From NCBI RefSeq assembly GCF_964187635.1, contig NZ_CAXLMO010000043.1, forward strand, positions 1 to 58,455: a DNA stretch of 58,455 nucleotides, written 5' to 3'. How positions within the stretch are numbered: the stretch's first letter is position 1; the number at the start of each line of letters is the position of its first letter. The notes beneath the pieces were generated by a model. It was not told the origin of the DNA. It saw only the letters and a list, made by a program, of their open reading frames with translations, and did not search any database. The position numbers were made by a program, and so were the translations under genes. Of the stretch, positions 1-9,133 are shown in pieces. This DNA is from Seribacter sulfatis (GTDB taxonomy: Bacteria > Verrucomicrobiota > Verrucomicrobiia > Opitutales > Seribacteraceae).

Positions 1-21
1 TTAACAATGCCTTTGGAGCAT

Positions 22-96
22 GGCGCGGTAGCCAAGTGGTAAGGCCGGGGACTGCAAATCCTCTATTCGTGAGTTCGATTCTCACCCGCGCCTCCA
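22..96 (+). tRNA. tRNA-Cys (GCA)
   Basis: A cloverleaf can be drawn by eye. The acceptor stem GGCGCGG (22-28) pairs with CCGCGCC (86-92). The anticodon GCA is at 54-56, followed by a T-arm with GTTCGATTC. Position 73 is U, as expected for tRNA-Cys, and the CCA end (94-96) is encoded. The outermost anticodon-stem pair (47/63) looks mismatched, which is not enough to doubt the gene. Confidence 0.95.
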
Positions 97-288
97 TTTT
101 AGCCCACTGATAACAGTGAAATCCTTGACTAAAGGTAAGAGCTAAATGAGTTCAATAATTTACCTAGTTTTTCGAATTATAGATCCTTTACGATTGCGGA
201 ATTTTTGGGGTAGTGGCATAAAGTTGAATTTACTCTGTACGTTTTCGCTGTTCAAGTTTTGAAATGCTGGAACTCAACCCATTATCCC

Positions 289-1692
289 ATGCAAGTAAAC
301 AAGGAAAATATCGACTCGATCCATCGCATTGATCCTGAAAGTACAGGTGAAATCGCGGGTCGTTTTGAGGAACTTGTTCATTTGCTCGAAACTGAAAGTG
401 ATGATCGGGTGCTTGCTCATGTGGATGCTTTTCACCACTCCGATTTGGCAGATGCGATTGGTCTGTTGACCGGGAGTCTGAGAAAGAGGTTACTCGAACT
501 GGTCAAGGTCGACTTAGACCATGACTTGCTTTTTGAACTCGAGGATCACCTTCGTAAAGAGGTGACCGATCAATTATCTCCCAAGGAAATGGCGGAGGTC
601 ATTACCGAGATGGAGTCCGATGAGGCGGTTCAGGTACTCGAGGACATGGAGGCCGAGGAGAGGGACGAGGTATTAAGCGAGGTTCCGGATGAGGAACGCG
701 AGGATATAGAGACTGGATTGGCTTACCCCGAAGACAGTGCGGGTCGTAGAATGCAGACAGAGCTGGTTAGCGTGGGCACTGACTGGACGGTCGGGCGGAC
801 GATTGATTTCTTGCGCGAGGAGGAGGATTTGCCCGAGGAATTCCTCGACCTTTTTGTAATCGATGGAGAAGAGAAACCAGTGGGTGTAATTTCACTATCT
901 CGTATTTTACGTTCCCCCCGAAAAACCTTGATGAGGGAGATTGCGGATGAGACCCAGGTGATCGTGCCTGCCGAAATGCTCCAGGAAGAAGTGGCCCTAC
1001 TTTTTGAGAAATACGATCTGACCACCTCCGGTGTGGTTGACGGTACAGGGAGGCTGATCGGGATGATCACGGTGGACGATGTAATGGAGGTGGCCCGTGA
1101 GGAATTTGAGGAGGATGTTCTTCGGCTCGGTGGAGTGGGGGAGGAAACGGTGGATGATTCTGTAATTCAAGCTTCCTTGAAACGTTTTACCTGGTTACTG
1201 GTTAACTTGGGTACCGCGATTTTAGCTTCTTTAGTAATTGGTTTATTTGATGGTACTCTTGAGGAAATGGTGGCGTTGGCAATCCTGATGCCGATCGTGG
1301 CATCGATGGGAGGAAATGCGGGGACGCAGACTTTAACGATTACGGTACGTGCACTCGCCACCAAGGAGTTGACCGCGTACAATGCGTTCCGTACTTTTCG
1401 AAAGGAATTTGCGGTGGGTCTTTTGAACGGTGTTGTCTTTGCAGTTCTTGCCGGCTTCGTCGTGGTGTTGTGGTTTAATCAATTGGATGATCGATACTTG
1501 CTCGGTGGTATTATTGCCGGAGCGATGGTAATTAACATGATGGTGGCCGGGATTGCTGGGGTTCTGCTGCCCTTGACACTGGATCGAATGGGCATTGATC
1601 CAGCAGTGGCTTCGGGAGTATTTGTTACCACGGTTACGGATGTAATTGGCTTTCTTTCCTTCCTCGGACTGGCTTCAGCAATTTTATTATGA
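289..1692 (+). CDS. mgtE: Magnesium transporter MgtE
   Basis: Inner-membrane Mg2+ channel/transporter. The architecture is the full MgtE one: an acidic N domain (about residues 30-135), a pair of CBS domains (about 140-265) that sense cytosolic Mg2+ in known homologues, and five C-terminal membrane helices (about 300-467). The pore signature with GGNAGTQ is near residue 342, and the last helix keeps the Asp of TTVTDVIGF that lines the ion path in MgtE structures. The ATG at 289 is preferred; an in-frame TTG at 259 would add ten residues without similarity to the family. The stop overlaps the ATG of the next gene (ATGA), so the two are probably co-translated. Confidence 0.95.
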   Translation: MQVNKENIDSIHRIDPESTGEIAGRFEELVHLLETESDDRVLAHVDAFHHSDLADAIGLLTGSLRKRLLELVKVDLDHDLLFELEDHLRKEVTDQLSPKEMAEVITEMESDEAVQVLEDMEAEERDEVLSEVPDEEREDIETGLAYPEDSAGRRMQTELVSVGTDWTVGRTIDFLREEEDLPEEFLDLFVIDGEEKPVGVISLSRILRSPRKTLMREIADETQVIVPAEMLQEEVALLFEKYDLTTSGVVDGTGRLIGMITVDDVMEVAREEFEEDVLRLGGVGEETVDDSVIQASLKRFTWLLVNLGTAILASLVIGLFDGTLEEMVALAILMPIVASMGGNAGTQTLTITVRALATKELTAYNAFRTFRKEFAVGLLNGVVFAVLAGFVVVLWFNQLDDRYLLGGIIAGAMVINMMVAGIAGVLLPLTLDRMGIDPAVASGVFVTTVTDVIGFLSFLGLASAILL

Positions 1693-2651
1693 GTATAGAA
1701 AAGCGCAGGATTTTAATTACCGGTTCGACCGGGTGTATTGGGACCCATGCCGTGGACTTTTTGTTGTCTGAGGGATCGGGAGAAATTTTTGGTTTCAATC
1801 GATCGATTCCCATTGGGAGCGAAGAGAAAAACGATTATCAATGTATTTCTGGAGATCTTTCCGACCCAGAAAGCATTGCACGGATAGTTGAGGAAGTACA
1901 GCCCACCCATGTGATTCACCTTGGGGCGTTGCAGACTCCTGACTGTCGGGATTACCCTATGAAGGGCTTGGACATAAATGTGATTGGGACTGCTCACTTG
2001 TTTCAAGCCTGTACCCGATTGAAAAGACCATTGGAACGATTTGTCTTTGCCAGTTCGAGTGCAGTAAATGGGGCTCGTTCTCTTTATGGACCGGAAGGAG
2101 TCCGCCCGGAAGATCCCTACCATCCATTTAATTTATACGGGTACTGGAAAGTGGCCGGGGAGGGAATGGCACAGGCTTTTCACCAAGCCACTGGTGTAGC
2201 CACAGTATGTCTTCGCCTTGCCACTACATATGGTCCTGGGAGAGATCGGGGTTTTACTGCTGCCATGACTTCTGCAATTAAGGCAATTGTAGAGGGCGAG
2301 CCTTTTGAGGTGCCCTATCGTGGGAAAGAGCATTACCATTTTTCCTTGGATGTGGGGGCAGGATTTGCCCGTGCTGCGATTGATCCATTTTCCGGATACG
2401 GTGTTTTTAACCTTTTAGGAGAAACCCATTCGATTGAGCATTTTATCGAAACCATCAAAAAAGAATCGGTACATTTCGAAATTGATAAACCGGAGATTAA
2501 TTTTTCCTCGGATGCGGAACCTTCTCCCTTCATTTATGAATTAAATGACGAGGCAACCCGAAAGGTATTTCCCCTGATGCCACAGACCTCTTTACGCGAG
2601 GGAGTACTTCAATCGATTGCTTATTTCTTGGGGTTAACCCGCGAGAAATAA
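1689..2651 (+). CDS. NAD-dependent epimerase/dehydratase (extended SDR)
   Basis: An extended short-chain dehydrogenase fold: the Rossmann glycine motif GSTGCIG is at residues 12-18, a Ser-rich strand FVFASSSAVNG comes before the active site, and the catalytic YxxxK is Y150/K154. Such enzymes act on nucleotide sugars or related polyols with a tightly bound NAD(P). The substrate cannot be told from sequence; the closest general class is UDP-glucose 4-epimerase-like or uronate dehydrogenase-like. Translationally coupled to mgtE by a 4-base overlap, although no functional link to Mg2+ transport is obvious. Confidence 0.85.
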   Translation: MSIEKRRILITGSTGCIGTHAVDFLLSEGSGEIFGFNRSIPIGSEEKNDYQCISGDLSDPESIARIVEEVQPTHVIHLGALQTPDCRDYPMKGLDINVIGTAHLFQACTRLKRPLERFVFASSSAVNGARSLYGPEGVRPEDPYHPFNLYGYWKVAGEGMAQAFHQATGVATVCLRLATTYGPGRDRGFTAAMTSAIKAIVEGEPFEVPYRGKEHYHFSLDVGAGFARAAIDPFSGYGVFNLLGETHSIEHFIETIKKESVHFEIDKPEINFSSDAEPSPFIYELNDEATRKVFPLMPQTSLREGVLQSIAYFLGLTREK

Positions 2652-2680
2652 ATAAATGTAAAAATAAATTTCAGATTATT

Positions 2681-2709
2681 TTGACATAGATACCTATTTA
2701 GTGTAAATA
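2681..2709 (+). promoter_or_regulatory. Candidate sigma-70 promoter
   Basis: A perfect -35 hexamer TTGACA (2681-2686) is followed after 17 bases by TAAATA (2704-2709), a weak -10. It lies 24 bases upstream of the ATG of the small reading frame at 2734. Pattern only. Confidence 0.3.
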
Positions 2710-2733
2710 CATTATTAAATCCCTTAATTAAAT

Positions 2734-2811
2734 ATGATCACTAACTTACTCTCCTTTATTTTCATCCTAAGCGTATCGACAACTGGACTTTGGTTCCTTA
2801 CACAAGTGTAA
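2734..2811 (+). CDS. Possible 25-residue membrane peptide
   Basis: A 25-codon frame (ATG to TAA) whose product would be almost entirely one hydrophobic segment (starts MITNLLSFIFIL). It sits between the epimerase gene and the convergent gene ending at 2816, behind a candidate promoter at 2681. There is no recognisable family and no ribosome binding site. It could be a real small single-pass protein or chance in AT-rich DNA. Confidence 0.25.
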   Translation: MITNLLSFIFILSVSTTGLWFLTQV

Positions 2812-2815
2812 GAAA

Positions 2816-3256
2816 CTATTGATTTTCTTCTTCGCTTGGTTTCTCGATCGACTCCATTGTTTCATCCTGAACAAAAGCCCTCACTTTTTGTTCTTGTTGG
2901 TTTTCCTCATCGACTTCTTCTCGAATTTTTTCGACAAGTGAGAGTGCATTATTTCGATGTTTGAGTGAACGTTCTTGAAACTTGGCAACTTGAATAAGAG
3001 CGTCACTCTGATCATAATGTGCATGCAGGAAATGAAATAAATTAACTCCTGATAATACTCCCATCAATACGGCAATAAACAGAACCGCAATCTGAGCATT
3101 TTGAGGTAAATTTTGAGATAACCAATAGGCAGTGGCGAGCATACTTAATCCTAAAACCACGCAGAAAATGAGTACAAGGGTACGACTTGAATTATAGGCG
3201 GAATTTCTTCGAATCGATTTGATGGTCTCTTCTCCTGAGTTTGTTTTCTTTTTCAT
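2816..3256 (-). CDS. Two-helix membrane protein of unknown function
   Basis: Not recognised as a named family. The 146-residue product has a short basic N terminus, two hydrophobic helices (about residues 26-47 and 55-77) forming a membrane hairpin, then a strongly charged helical tail with coiled-coil character and a Glu/Gln-rich C terminus. This is most consistent with an inner-membrane hairpin whose tail faces the cytoplasm. It is a single-gene unit, convergent with the preceding frames; no neighbour suggests a role. Confidence 0.7.
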   Translation of the reverse strand: MKKKTNSGEETIKSIRRNSAYNSSRTLVLIFCVVLGLSMLATAYWLSQNLPQNAQIAVLFIAVLMGVLSGVNLFHFLHAHYDQSDALIQVAKFQERSLKHRNNALSLVEKIREEVDEENQQEQKVRAFVQDETMESIEKPSEEENQ

Positions 3257-3633
3257 GTCATATTAATTTCATTGGAAAGAGACAGTTAGCAAGACAGAAG
3301 AAATCACCGAAATAAGGTTATTGTAAGAAGGAGGAGACTTTTTTTTCTTATTGGTTTTGAAAAAGTGAAACTTTTCCAAGCTCAATTTCATGAGCTAAGT
3401 CGTGTAATAAAGTAAGAAACTATTACCATCGATGAATCCACTTGAACACTGGAGGAGAGAATTTTTGAATAAATTGGACGAAATCCAGATTTCTTGAATC
3501 GTGAATTAAACTCGGAATACAACCAAAGAGTTTCTATCTGGCGGGACGATGTGATGGACCTGGGGTACCAGAGATCTCGTGGTCGATACGACAGACGAAA
3601 AGGTTGTACTGCGTCGGGCGATTCGAATCAATC
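3257..3633. other. Intergenic region with a frameshifted coding-like stretch
   Basis: No intact gene is visible. On the plus strand an ATG at 3432 opens a 21-codon frame (begins MNPLEHWRREFLNKL) ending at 3497. A second frame, one base off, reads from a TTG at 3494 to a TAG at 3637 with a charged, protein-like composition. Together they look like one short gene broken by a frameshift. The rest is AT-rich and featureless. Confidence 0.35.
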
Positions 3634-4917
3634 TTAGCGTTTCCCTGCGTCGAGGCAGACTGCTTCGGAGGTACTCCGGGCAAAGACCAATCCGTTACTC
3701 AGGATGGGAGTGCTCCAGCATTTTCCATCGAGCACTTTTTTTCGAGCCAATTCCGTATATTTCGAAGGAGTGGCCTTGACCAAAGAAAGAACGCCGTCAT
3801 CGGCAAGGGCAATCAAGTGATCGCCCGATAAAATAACATTGCCGGGCCCATATCCATCCTGGCTCCACTTAATCTTACCTGATTTTAACTCAACGCACTG
3901 AAGAGGTCCATTTCCATATTTTTTAAAACTGAACATACCATATAGATGTCCGTCATGGTAGAGCGGGGTACTCCAGTGGTTAAACATGTCATTCTTTTTG
4001 CGCCAAATCTCGGAGCTGGAGAAGCGGGTTCCTTTTCTGCTGATTTTATAGAGCCCCGCCCCGACACCGTACCCGGCCGAACAGTAGATCATGTCGCCGG
4101 CGACCACCGGAGAAGCGGCGGTGGAAACCTTGAAGGGAAATGCCTGACGCCAAAGCTCGCGGCCACTTTTGGGGTCGACTGAAACCAGACCCGATGTGCA
4201 GAAGAAAATTACTTGCCTGACCCCATGAATGGTAGTGGCAATGGGCGTGGCGTGGGTGGCGGTTTCATCCCCGGTTTTCCAGGCGAGCTTTCCGGTGTCC
4301 CGCTGGAAGGCGAGCAGGCTTTGTCCAGGTCCTCCACCATAAACAATTACCAGATCTCCTTCAATGAGGGGAGCGGAGGAATTTTTCCATTTTATATTTT
4401 GTCCGTTGTGTTCTTTTAATACCTTCACATCCCAGATTATTTTTCCACTGGCCGCGTTCATGCAATAAAGGTTCATGTCCGAATCGTAGACCCATACCTT
4501 TCCATTCAAGACCGAGGGAGTAGATCTTGGACCATCCCCACCATTATTCCCGGGTGCCCCCGAGTTTCCCCCACCGCTCTTATAATCCATTCGGCAAAGC
4601 CAGCTGCTCCAAAGGCGCTTGCCGGATTTTGTGTCCAAGGCTATGCATACTTCGCGCATCAGTCCGTCCTCGTCCTCTTCTGCAATCAGGGTGAAGGCAC
4701 GGGATCCCTCGGTGGAAAAAGAACTGAACCCCAAGGGGGTGGAGATTTTCCATTTTGGGGAGCCTGATTTTTCTAGCCATGTAGTGGAGGTCAGTCTTTC
4801 ATCGGTCTTATTATCCGACCGTCGTCCATGGTATTGATTCCAGTCAATCGCAAATACAAGACTTATATTTAGAAAAAGGGAAAAAAACAGGGTAGTGAAT
4901 ATGGTTTTCATGTGCAT
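3634..4917 (-). CDS. Secreted PQQ-like beta-propeller protein
   Basis: The N terminus is a signal peptide (about residues 1-23, cleavage after VFA). It is followed by repeated WD/PQQ-type blades: recurring Trp motifs such as SGKRLWSSW, SGKIIWDVK, TGKLAWKTG and SGRELWRQ spaced about 45-50 residues apart. The 427-residue product should form an extracytoplasmic eight-bladed-type propeller. Verrucomicrobial and planctomycetal genomes carry many such outer-membrane-assembly-BamB-like/PQQ-repeat proteins; a bound PQQ cofactor is not implied. Start at 4917 or at the ATG two codons later. Stands alone, 53 bases downstream of the MFS gene on the same strand. Confidence 0.85.
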   Translation of the reverse strand: MHMKTIFTTLFFSLFLNISLVFAIDWNQYHGRRSDNKTDERLTSTTWLEKSGSPKWKISTPLGFSSFSTEGSRAFTLIAEEDEDGLMREVCIALDTKSGKRLWSSWLCRMDYKSGGGNSGAPGNNGGDGPRSTPSVLNGKVWVYDSDMNLYCMNAASGKIIWDVKVLKEHNGQNIKWKNSSAPLIEGDLVIVYGGGPGQSLLAFQRDTGKLAWKTGDETATHATPIATTIHGVRQVIFFCTSGLVSVDPKSGRELWRQAFPFKVSTAASPVVAGDMIYCSAGYGVGAGLYKISRKGTRFSSSEIWRKKNDMFNHWSTPLYHDGHLYGMFSFKKYGNGPLQCVELKSGKIKWSQDGYGPGNVILSGDHLIALADDGVLSLVKATPSKYTELARKKVLDGKCWSTPILSNGLVFARSTSEAVCLDAGKR

Positions 4918-4970
4918 TTGTTTATTGTTACCTCTGTTCCTTGAAATTCAAGTAAGAAGAGTGGACTGCT

Positions 4971-6323
4971 TTAATTTTTTCGAAAGCGTAGTCGGTAAAA
5001 AATGACCACTAAAATAAGGGTGATTATAAAATACCACGGAAACCAACCAAGCGATTGTACAAAGACGGCATCCTGTTCATTCATCTTCCTTCCCATCACT
5101 TGTGCGGGGATCCCCTCGGTTTTGATCCAGGCAATTAATCCGGAATAGAGAATGGAAACTGCCCCATAAGAAAGGTTGGTGGACAGTCCGCGAAAGCTCA
5201 ATACGGTGGCTCGTCTATCTGAAGATGCTTCTTCGTTGAGGTACCGACTGACCAGGTAATTCATTATTTGCATGGTCGCGTAGAGTAGAATCGCGGGCAC
5301 AATACCCCAATAGGGAAAGGCATAACTAATACCGTACAGTCCCACAAATAAGAGCGGGCAGAGGAGAAAAAAGTTTTGATTGGGAGAAAATCGATCTGCT
5401 AACAGACGGGCGAAGCGGGGAATGAAGACGCCCATCAATGACATCCCTGAAGCGACGAGACCAAAGGTGGCCAGCGGGAGTTCGATTACATTCCAATAAG
5501 CACTCGCAATAGTAAGGAATTGTCTGATTACATTATCCAGTGCCATTGCCGCGAGAAGAATGCCAAAGGGGAGGGGAGTTTTCCAAATCCACGAACCTGC
5601 TTCCACGGTTTTTCGGAAAGATAACTTCATGGTTTCCCATGCCCCCATTTTTTCGGTTTCAAAAGGGTCTTTCATTGCCAATGCTGCCCCTAATACGACA
5701 AGGGAAGAAATAAAAGTCAGAAAAATGGGAGCCTTAACTGCGGTTTCCGCCGTGATGGAGAAATTAATTCCGAGTCCATTCAGGCATGAGTTAATGAAGG
5801 AAGAATCGTAAAATGCGGAACCAGTCATCATGGCAAAGAAAAATGCTAAGGAGGTGAACCGTTGTGCTTTTTCAAGGGCCTTGCCCCAATTCTTTTCTAA
5901 CCCCGCTTCTTTAAGAGAATCATAGGCCAGGGCTTCATCTGCTCCGCTGGCCGCGGCCTCCGCTAAGCCACTCACGATTCGGTTGAGTGCAAAAAGAAGA
6001 AATACATATTCGCTTCCATTCATAGGAGCGAACAGAAGGGCTACCATTTCCACCACCATACAAATTGCGGCAAGAACCAAGAGTTTTTTTCTGCCCAAAG
6101 TATCGGCCAGTGCACCCGAAGGGACTTCGAGAATAATGATGGTAAGTGCCCAAATTGCATTCAGAATGCCGAAATCTTCCCAGCTCAATCCATGTTCCAA
6201 AAAGATCAGGGCGTATACTGGGTAATAAAAGCGGGCGTTGAAAAGCATGCGAAAACAAATAAAGAGACTCAAATTACGCTGAGCTATTTTGCTTATGTCT
6301 TTAGTTTTCACTGATGGTGCCAA
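4971..6323 (-). CDS. MFS transporter
   Basis: A polytopic inner-membrane protein of about 450 residues with twelve predicted helices. The loop between helices 2 and 3 carries the MFS signature GALADTLGRKK (near residue 75), preceded by the EVPSG motif. The substrate is unknown. The frame opens with TTG at 6323; a GTG at 6311 is an equally reasonable start, and no ATG is available before the first helix. Divergent from the sulfatase gene (88 bases apart), so uptake of a sulfated compound is a possible but unproven link. Confidence 0.85.
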   Translation of the reverse strand: MAPSVKTKDISKIAQRNLSLFICFRMLFNARFYYPVYALIFLEHGLSWEDFGILNAIWALTIIILEVPSGALADTLGRKKLLVLAAICMVVEMVALLFAPMNGSEYVFLLFALNRIVSGLAEAAASGADEALAYDSLKEAGLEKNWGKALEKAQRFTSLAFFFAMMTGSAFYDSSFINSCLNGLGINFSITAETAVKAPIFLTFISSLVVLGAALAMKDPFETEKMGAWETMKLSFRKTVEAGSWIWKTPLPFGILLAAMALDNVIRQFLTIASAYWNVIELPLATFGLVASGMSLMGVFIPRFARLLADRFSPNQNFFLLCPLLFVGLYGISYAFPYWGIVPAILLYATMQIMNYLVSRYLNEEASSDRRATVLSFRGLSTNLSYGAVSILYSGLIAWIKTEGIPAQVMGRKMNEQDAVFVQSLGWFPWYFIITLILVVIFYRLRFRKN

Positions 6324-6411
6324 GAAATTTTTTAAAAATTAATAATTTGAATTTGCAAGATAACTCACAATTCACTTGCTATGAAACAAGCAAGCCGATT
6401 CTGATTATTTT

Positions 6412-7833
6412 ATGTCAAGTAGACCTAATATTTTATGGATTTGTACCGATCAGCAAAGATTTGACACGATTTTGGCTCTCGGCAATGACCACGCACAAAC
6501 TCCTCATTTAGACAAACTGATCGGTCAGGGAACCACCTTTAATAATGCTTATTGTCAAAGCCCAGTCTGTGCCCCCAGTCGGGCTTCTTTTTTGACCGGC
6601 CGATATCCTCGAACTACCCGCTGTCGGCAGAATGGCCAGTCCATCCCTGGGGATGAGGTACTCGTCTCCAAGATTTTTTCGGATGCGGGGTACCGGTGTG
6701 GCTTGGCGGGAAAACTTCATTTGGCCTCCTGCTCGGACGGAAAAGTGGAAAAAAGAACCGACGACGGGTATGATCCATTTCATTGGTCCCATCATCCACA
6801 ACCGGACTGGGAGGAAAATGAATATACTAAATGGCTCACGGAAAAAGGACAGGACTGGTTTGATTTACAGGGTGAGAAAATCAGTCCCTATGTGCAAATT
6901 GGTCCACCAGCGGAGTTTAGTCAAACCACATGGTGTGCCGAAAAAACGATCGACTTTATCAAGAAAGAAAATGGAAAACCCTGGTTTTTTAGCTTTAACT
7001 GTTTTGATCCACACCATCCCTTTGATCCGCCAAAGGAATATCTGAATCAATTTAATCCTGACGATATGCCTTTGCCAAGTGTGCACGCGGATGAGGCCGA
7101 TGCAAAAACCACTTTCCAAAAACTGGATCGGATCTGGGCCCATAATACCCCCGGGGAATTTCAGGTTGAATCGATGACTGAAGACGACAAGAGATTGGTT
7201 TATGCTGCTTACATGGCGATGGTTTCTCTGATCGACGATCAGGTGGGGCGAATTTTGCAGGCTTTGGAGGAATCGGGGCAGGCTGATGATACACTGGTTG
7301 TGTTCATGTCAGATCACGGGGAAATGCTAGGCGACCATGGAATTTATTTTAAGGGACCCCATTTTTACGACTGTCAAATGAGAGTGCCTCTGATTATGAG
7401 GTGGCCCAATGGTGGTATTGTGGAAAACCGCCGGGTGGATGGATTCGTTGAATTGGTCGATTTGATGCCCACTTTTTTGGAAGCAGCCGGATTGGTAATT
7501 CCTTCCGCGGTGCAAGGCAGTAGTTTACTCCCACTCCTTATTGGTGGGGAAGAGAATGAATTTTGCCGGGAACAAGTCTATGCAGAATATTATAATGCAT
7601 GGACGCATAGTGAGGCATACGGTACGATGCTCCGCACAAAAAGTTGGAAGGTCGTGGTATACCATGGAACCAATCAGGGGGAACTTTATGATTTAATGGA
7701 GGACCCGGATGAGTTTTTTAATCTTTGGGACAGTCCTGTTCACGCTCAACGGAAGCAGGAACTTGTTTTGAAATGTTTTGACGCTTCGGTTCTTTCCATG
7801 GACCCCGATCCTCCCCGTCTCGGCTCTTTCTAG
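6412..7833 (+). CDS. Sulfatase (S1 family, formylglycine type), cytoplasmic
   Basis: Hydrolyses a sulfate (or phosphonate) ester of an unidentified substrate. The N-terminal strand has the metal-binding DQ (TDQQRFD), and the activation motif C53-A-P-S-R57 followed by TGRYP is the substrate of formylglycine-generating enzymes. Later metal ligands are seen in FMSDHGEMLGDHG. The length (473 aa) fits the family. No signal peptide is present, unlike many marine polysaccharide sulfatases, so it should act in the cytoplasm on small imported sulfated molecules. Divergent from an MFS carrier. No maturase (FGE or anSME) lies in the window. Confidence 0.92.
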   Translation: MSSRPNILWICTDQQRFDTILALGNDHAQTPHLDKLIGQGTTFNNAYCQSPVCAPSRASFLTGRYPRTTRCRQNGQSIPGDEVLVSKIFSDAGYRCGLAGKLHLASCSDGKVEKRTDDGYDPFHWSHHPQPDWEENEYTKWLTEKGQDWFDLQGEKISPYVQIGPPAEFSQTTWCAEKTIDFIKKENGKPWFFSFNCFDPHHPFDPPKEYLNQFNPDDMPLPSVHADEADAKTTFQKLDRIWAHNTPGEFQVESMTEDDKRLVYAAYMAMVSLIDDQVGRILQALEESGQADDTLVVFMSDHGEMLGDHGIYFKGPHFYDCQMRVPLIMRWPNGGIVENRRVDGFVELVDLMPTFLEAAGLVIPSAVQGSSLLPLLIGGEENEFCREQVYAEYYNAWTHSEAYGTMLRTKSWKVVVYHGTNQGELYDLMEDPDEFFNLWDSPVHAQRKQELVLKCFDASVLSMDPDPPRLGSF

Positions 7834-7910
7834 ATAATTTTTTTCGCTCAAAAATCGAATTGGCTTGAATGGAATTTTAACCATGTCAGTCTCCTTATTT
7901 TCTTCTTCCC

Positions 7911-9104
7911 ATGAACATACACGAATACCAAGCAAAACAACTCTTCGCGAAGGCCGGAGTCGCAGTTCCTAACGGAACCGTTGCCCAATCCGCGGAAAAT
8001 TTCGATCAAGCAATCTCTAGCCTGCCTGAAGGTAAGGCTATTGTAGTAAAAGCCCAAATCCACGCTGGTGGAAGAGGGAAGGGTACTTTTAAAGATGGAT
8101 ACAAGGGGGGAGTCCATGTCGTCTCTACTCCAGAAGAGGCCAAAGAAAAAGCGGAGGCCATGCTAGGCAATGTTTTGGTTACAAAACAAACTGGAGATGA
8201 AGGCAAAGAAGTTAGTACTGTTTACTTCAATGAAGCCACGGACATAGAAAAGGAATATTATCTCGCTGTATTAATGGACCGTGCCACCTCGAAGCCGGTT
8301 ATTATTGCCTCCACCGAAGGAGGAGTGGATATTGAAGAGGTAGCGGAAAGCTCCCCCGAGAAAATTTTAAAAGTATTAATTGATCCTGCCCTTGGATTAC
8401 GTTCTTACCAAGCCCGACAAATTGCATTTGGTTTGGAACTGAGTGGAGATTCCTTCAAGCAGTGTGTGAAATTAGTGACTAAGTTATACGCTTTCTTTTG
8501 GGAGAAAGATTGTTCTCAAGTGGAAGTCAATCCATTGGTCACCACTCCCGATGGTGATGTGTTGGCCTTGGATGCAAAAGTTAACTTTGATGCCAACGCA
8601 CTTTTTCGTCATCCCGATGTGGTTGAACTCCGTGATGAAAGTGAAGAGGATTCCAAGGAAGTGGAGGCATCCAAATTCGATTTGAATTATATCGCCCTCG
8701 ACGGAAATGTAGCCTGCATGGTAAACGGTGCCGGTCTGGCCATGGCCACAATGGATATCATCAAGCACTATGGTGGATCGCCTGCAAATTTTCTTGATGT
8801 GGGAGGAGGAGCAACAGAAGAACAGGTTGAGAATGCATTTCGTATCCTCGTTTCTGATGATTCAGTGAAAGCAATTTTAGTGAATATCTTTGGTGGAATT
8901 ATGAAATGTGATGTGATCGCCACCGGAATTGTGAACGCTGCTCGCAAGCTTGACATGAAAGTACCTTTAGTGGTCCGTTTAGAAGGAACCAATGTGGAAC
9001 AGGGTAAGAAGATACTCGCGGAGAGTGGGCTGGCCCTCGAGCCCGCGGACTCACTTTCCCAGGCAGCCGAGAAAATTGTTCAAATGGCGGCGGAAGCCAA
9101 TTAA
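7911..9104 (+). CDS. sucC: Succinyl-CoA ligase (ADP-forming) beta subunit
   Basis: Catalyses the substrate-level phosphorylation step of the TCA cycle together with SucD. The 397-residue protein has the N-terminal ATP-grasp domain (MNIHEYQAKQLF start, GGRGKG glycine loop near residue 53, Mg-binding EVNPLV) and the C-terminal CoA-ligase domain with the NIFGGIMKCD power-helix motif. The ATG has no Shine-Dalgarno; the sequence before it is pyrimidine-rich. sucD follows after 29 bases, so the pair forms the usual sucCD operon. Confidence 0.98.
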   Translation: MNIHEYQAKQLFAKAGVAVPNGTVAQSAENFDQAISSLPEGKAIVVKAQIHAGGRGKGTFKDGYKGGVHVVSTPEEAKEKAEAMLGNVLVTKQTGDEGKEVSTVYFNEATDIEKEYYLAVLMDRATSKPVIIASTEGGVDIEEVAESSPEKILKVLIDPALGLRSYQARQIAFGLELSGDSFKQCVKLVTKLYAFFWEKDCSQVEVNPLVTTPDGDVLALDAKVNFDANALFRHPDVVELRDESEEDSKEVEASKFDLNYIALDGNVACMVNGAGLAMATMDIIKHYGGSPANFLDVGGGATEEQVENAFRILVSDDSVKAILVNIFGGIMKCDVIATGIVNAARKLDMKVPLVVRLEGTNVEQGKKILAESGLALEPADSLSQAAEKIVQMAAEAN

Positions 9105-9133
9105 TCCAGACACCTTTAACAGAAAAATTTATA

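Noticed and set aside
146..262. 38-codon frame upstream of mgtE
   Set aside because: No supporting signal; composition is typical of AT-rich intergenic DNA and it runs into the mgtE start region.
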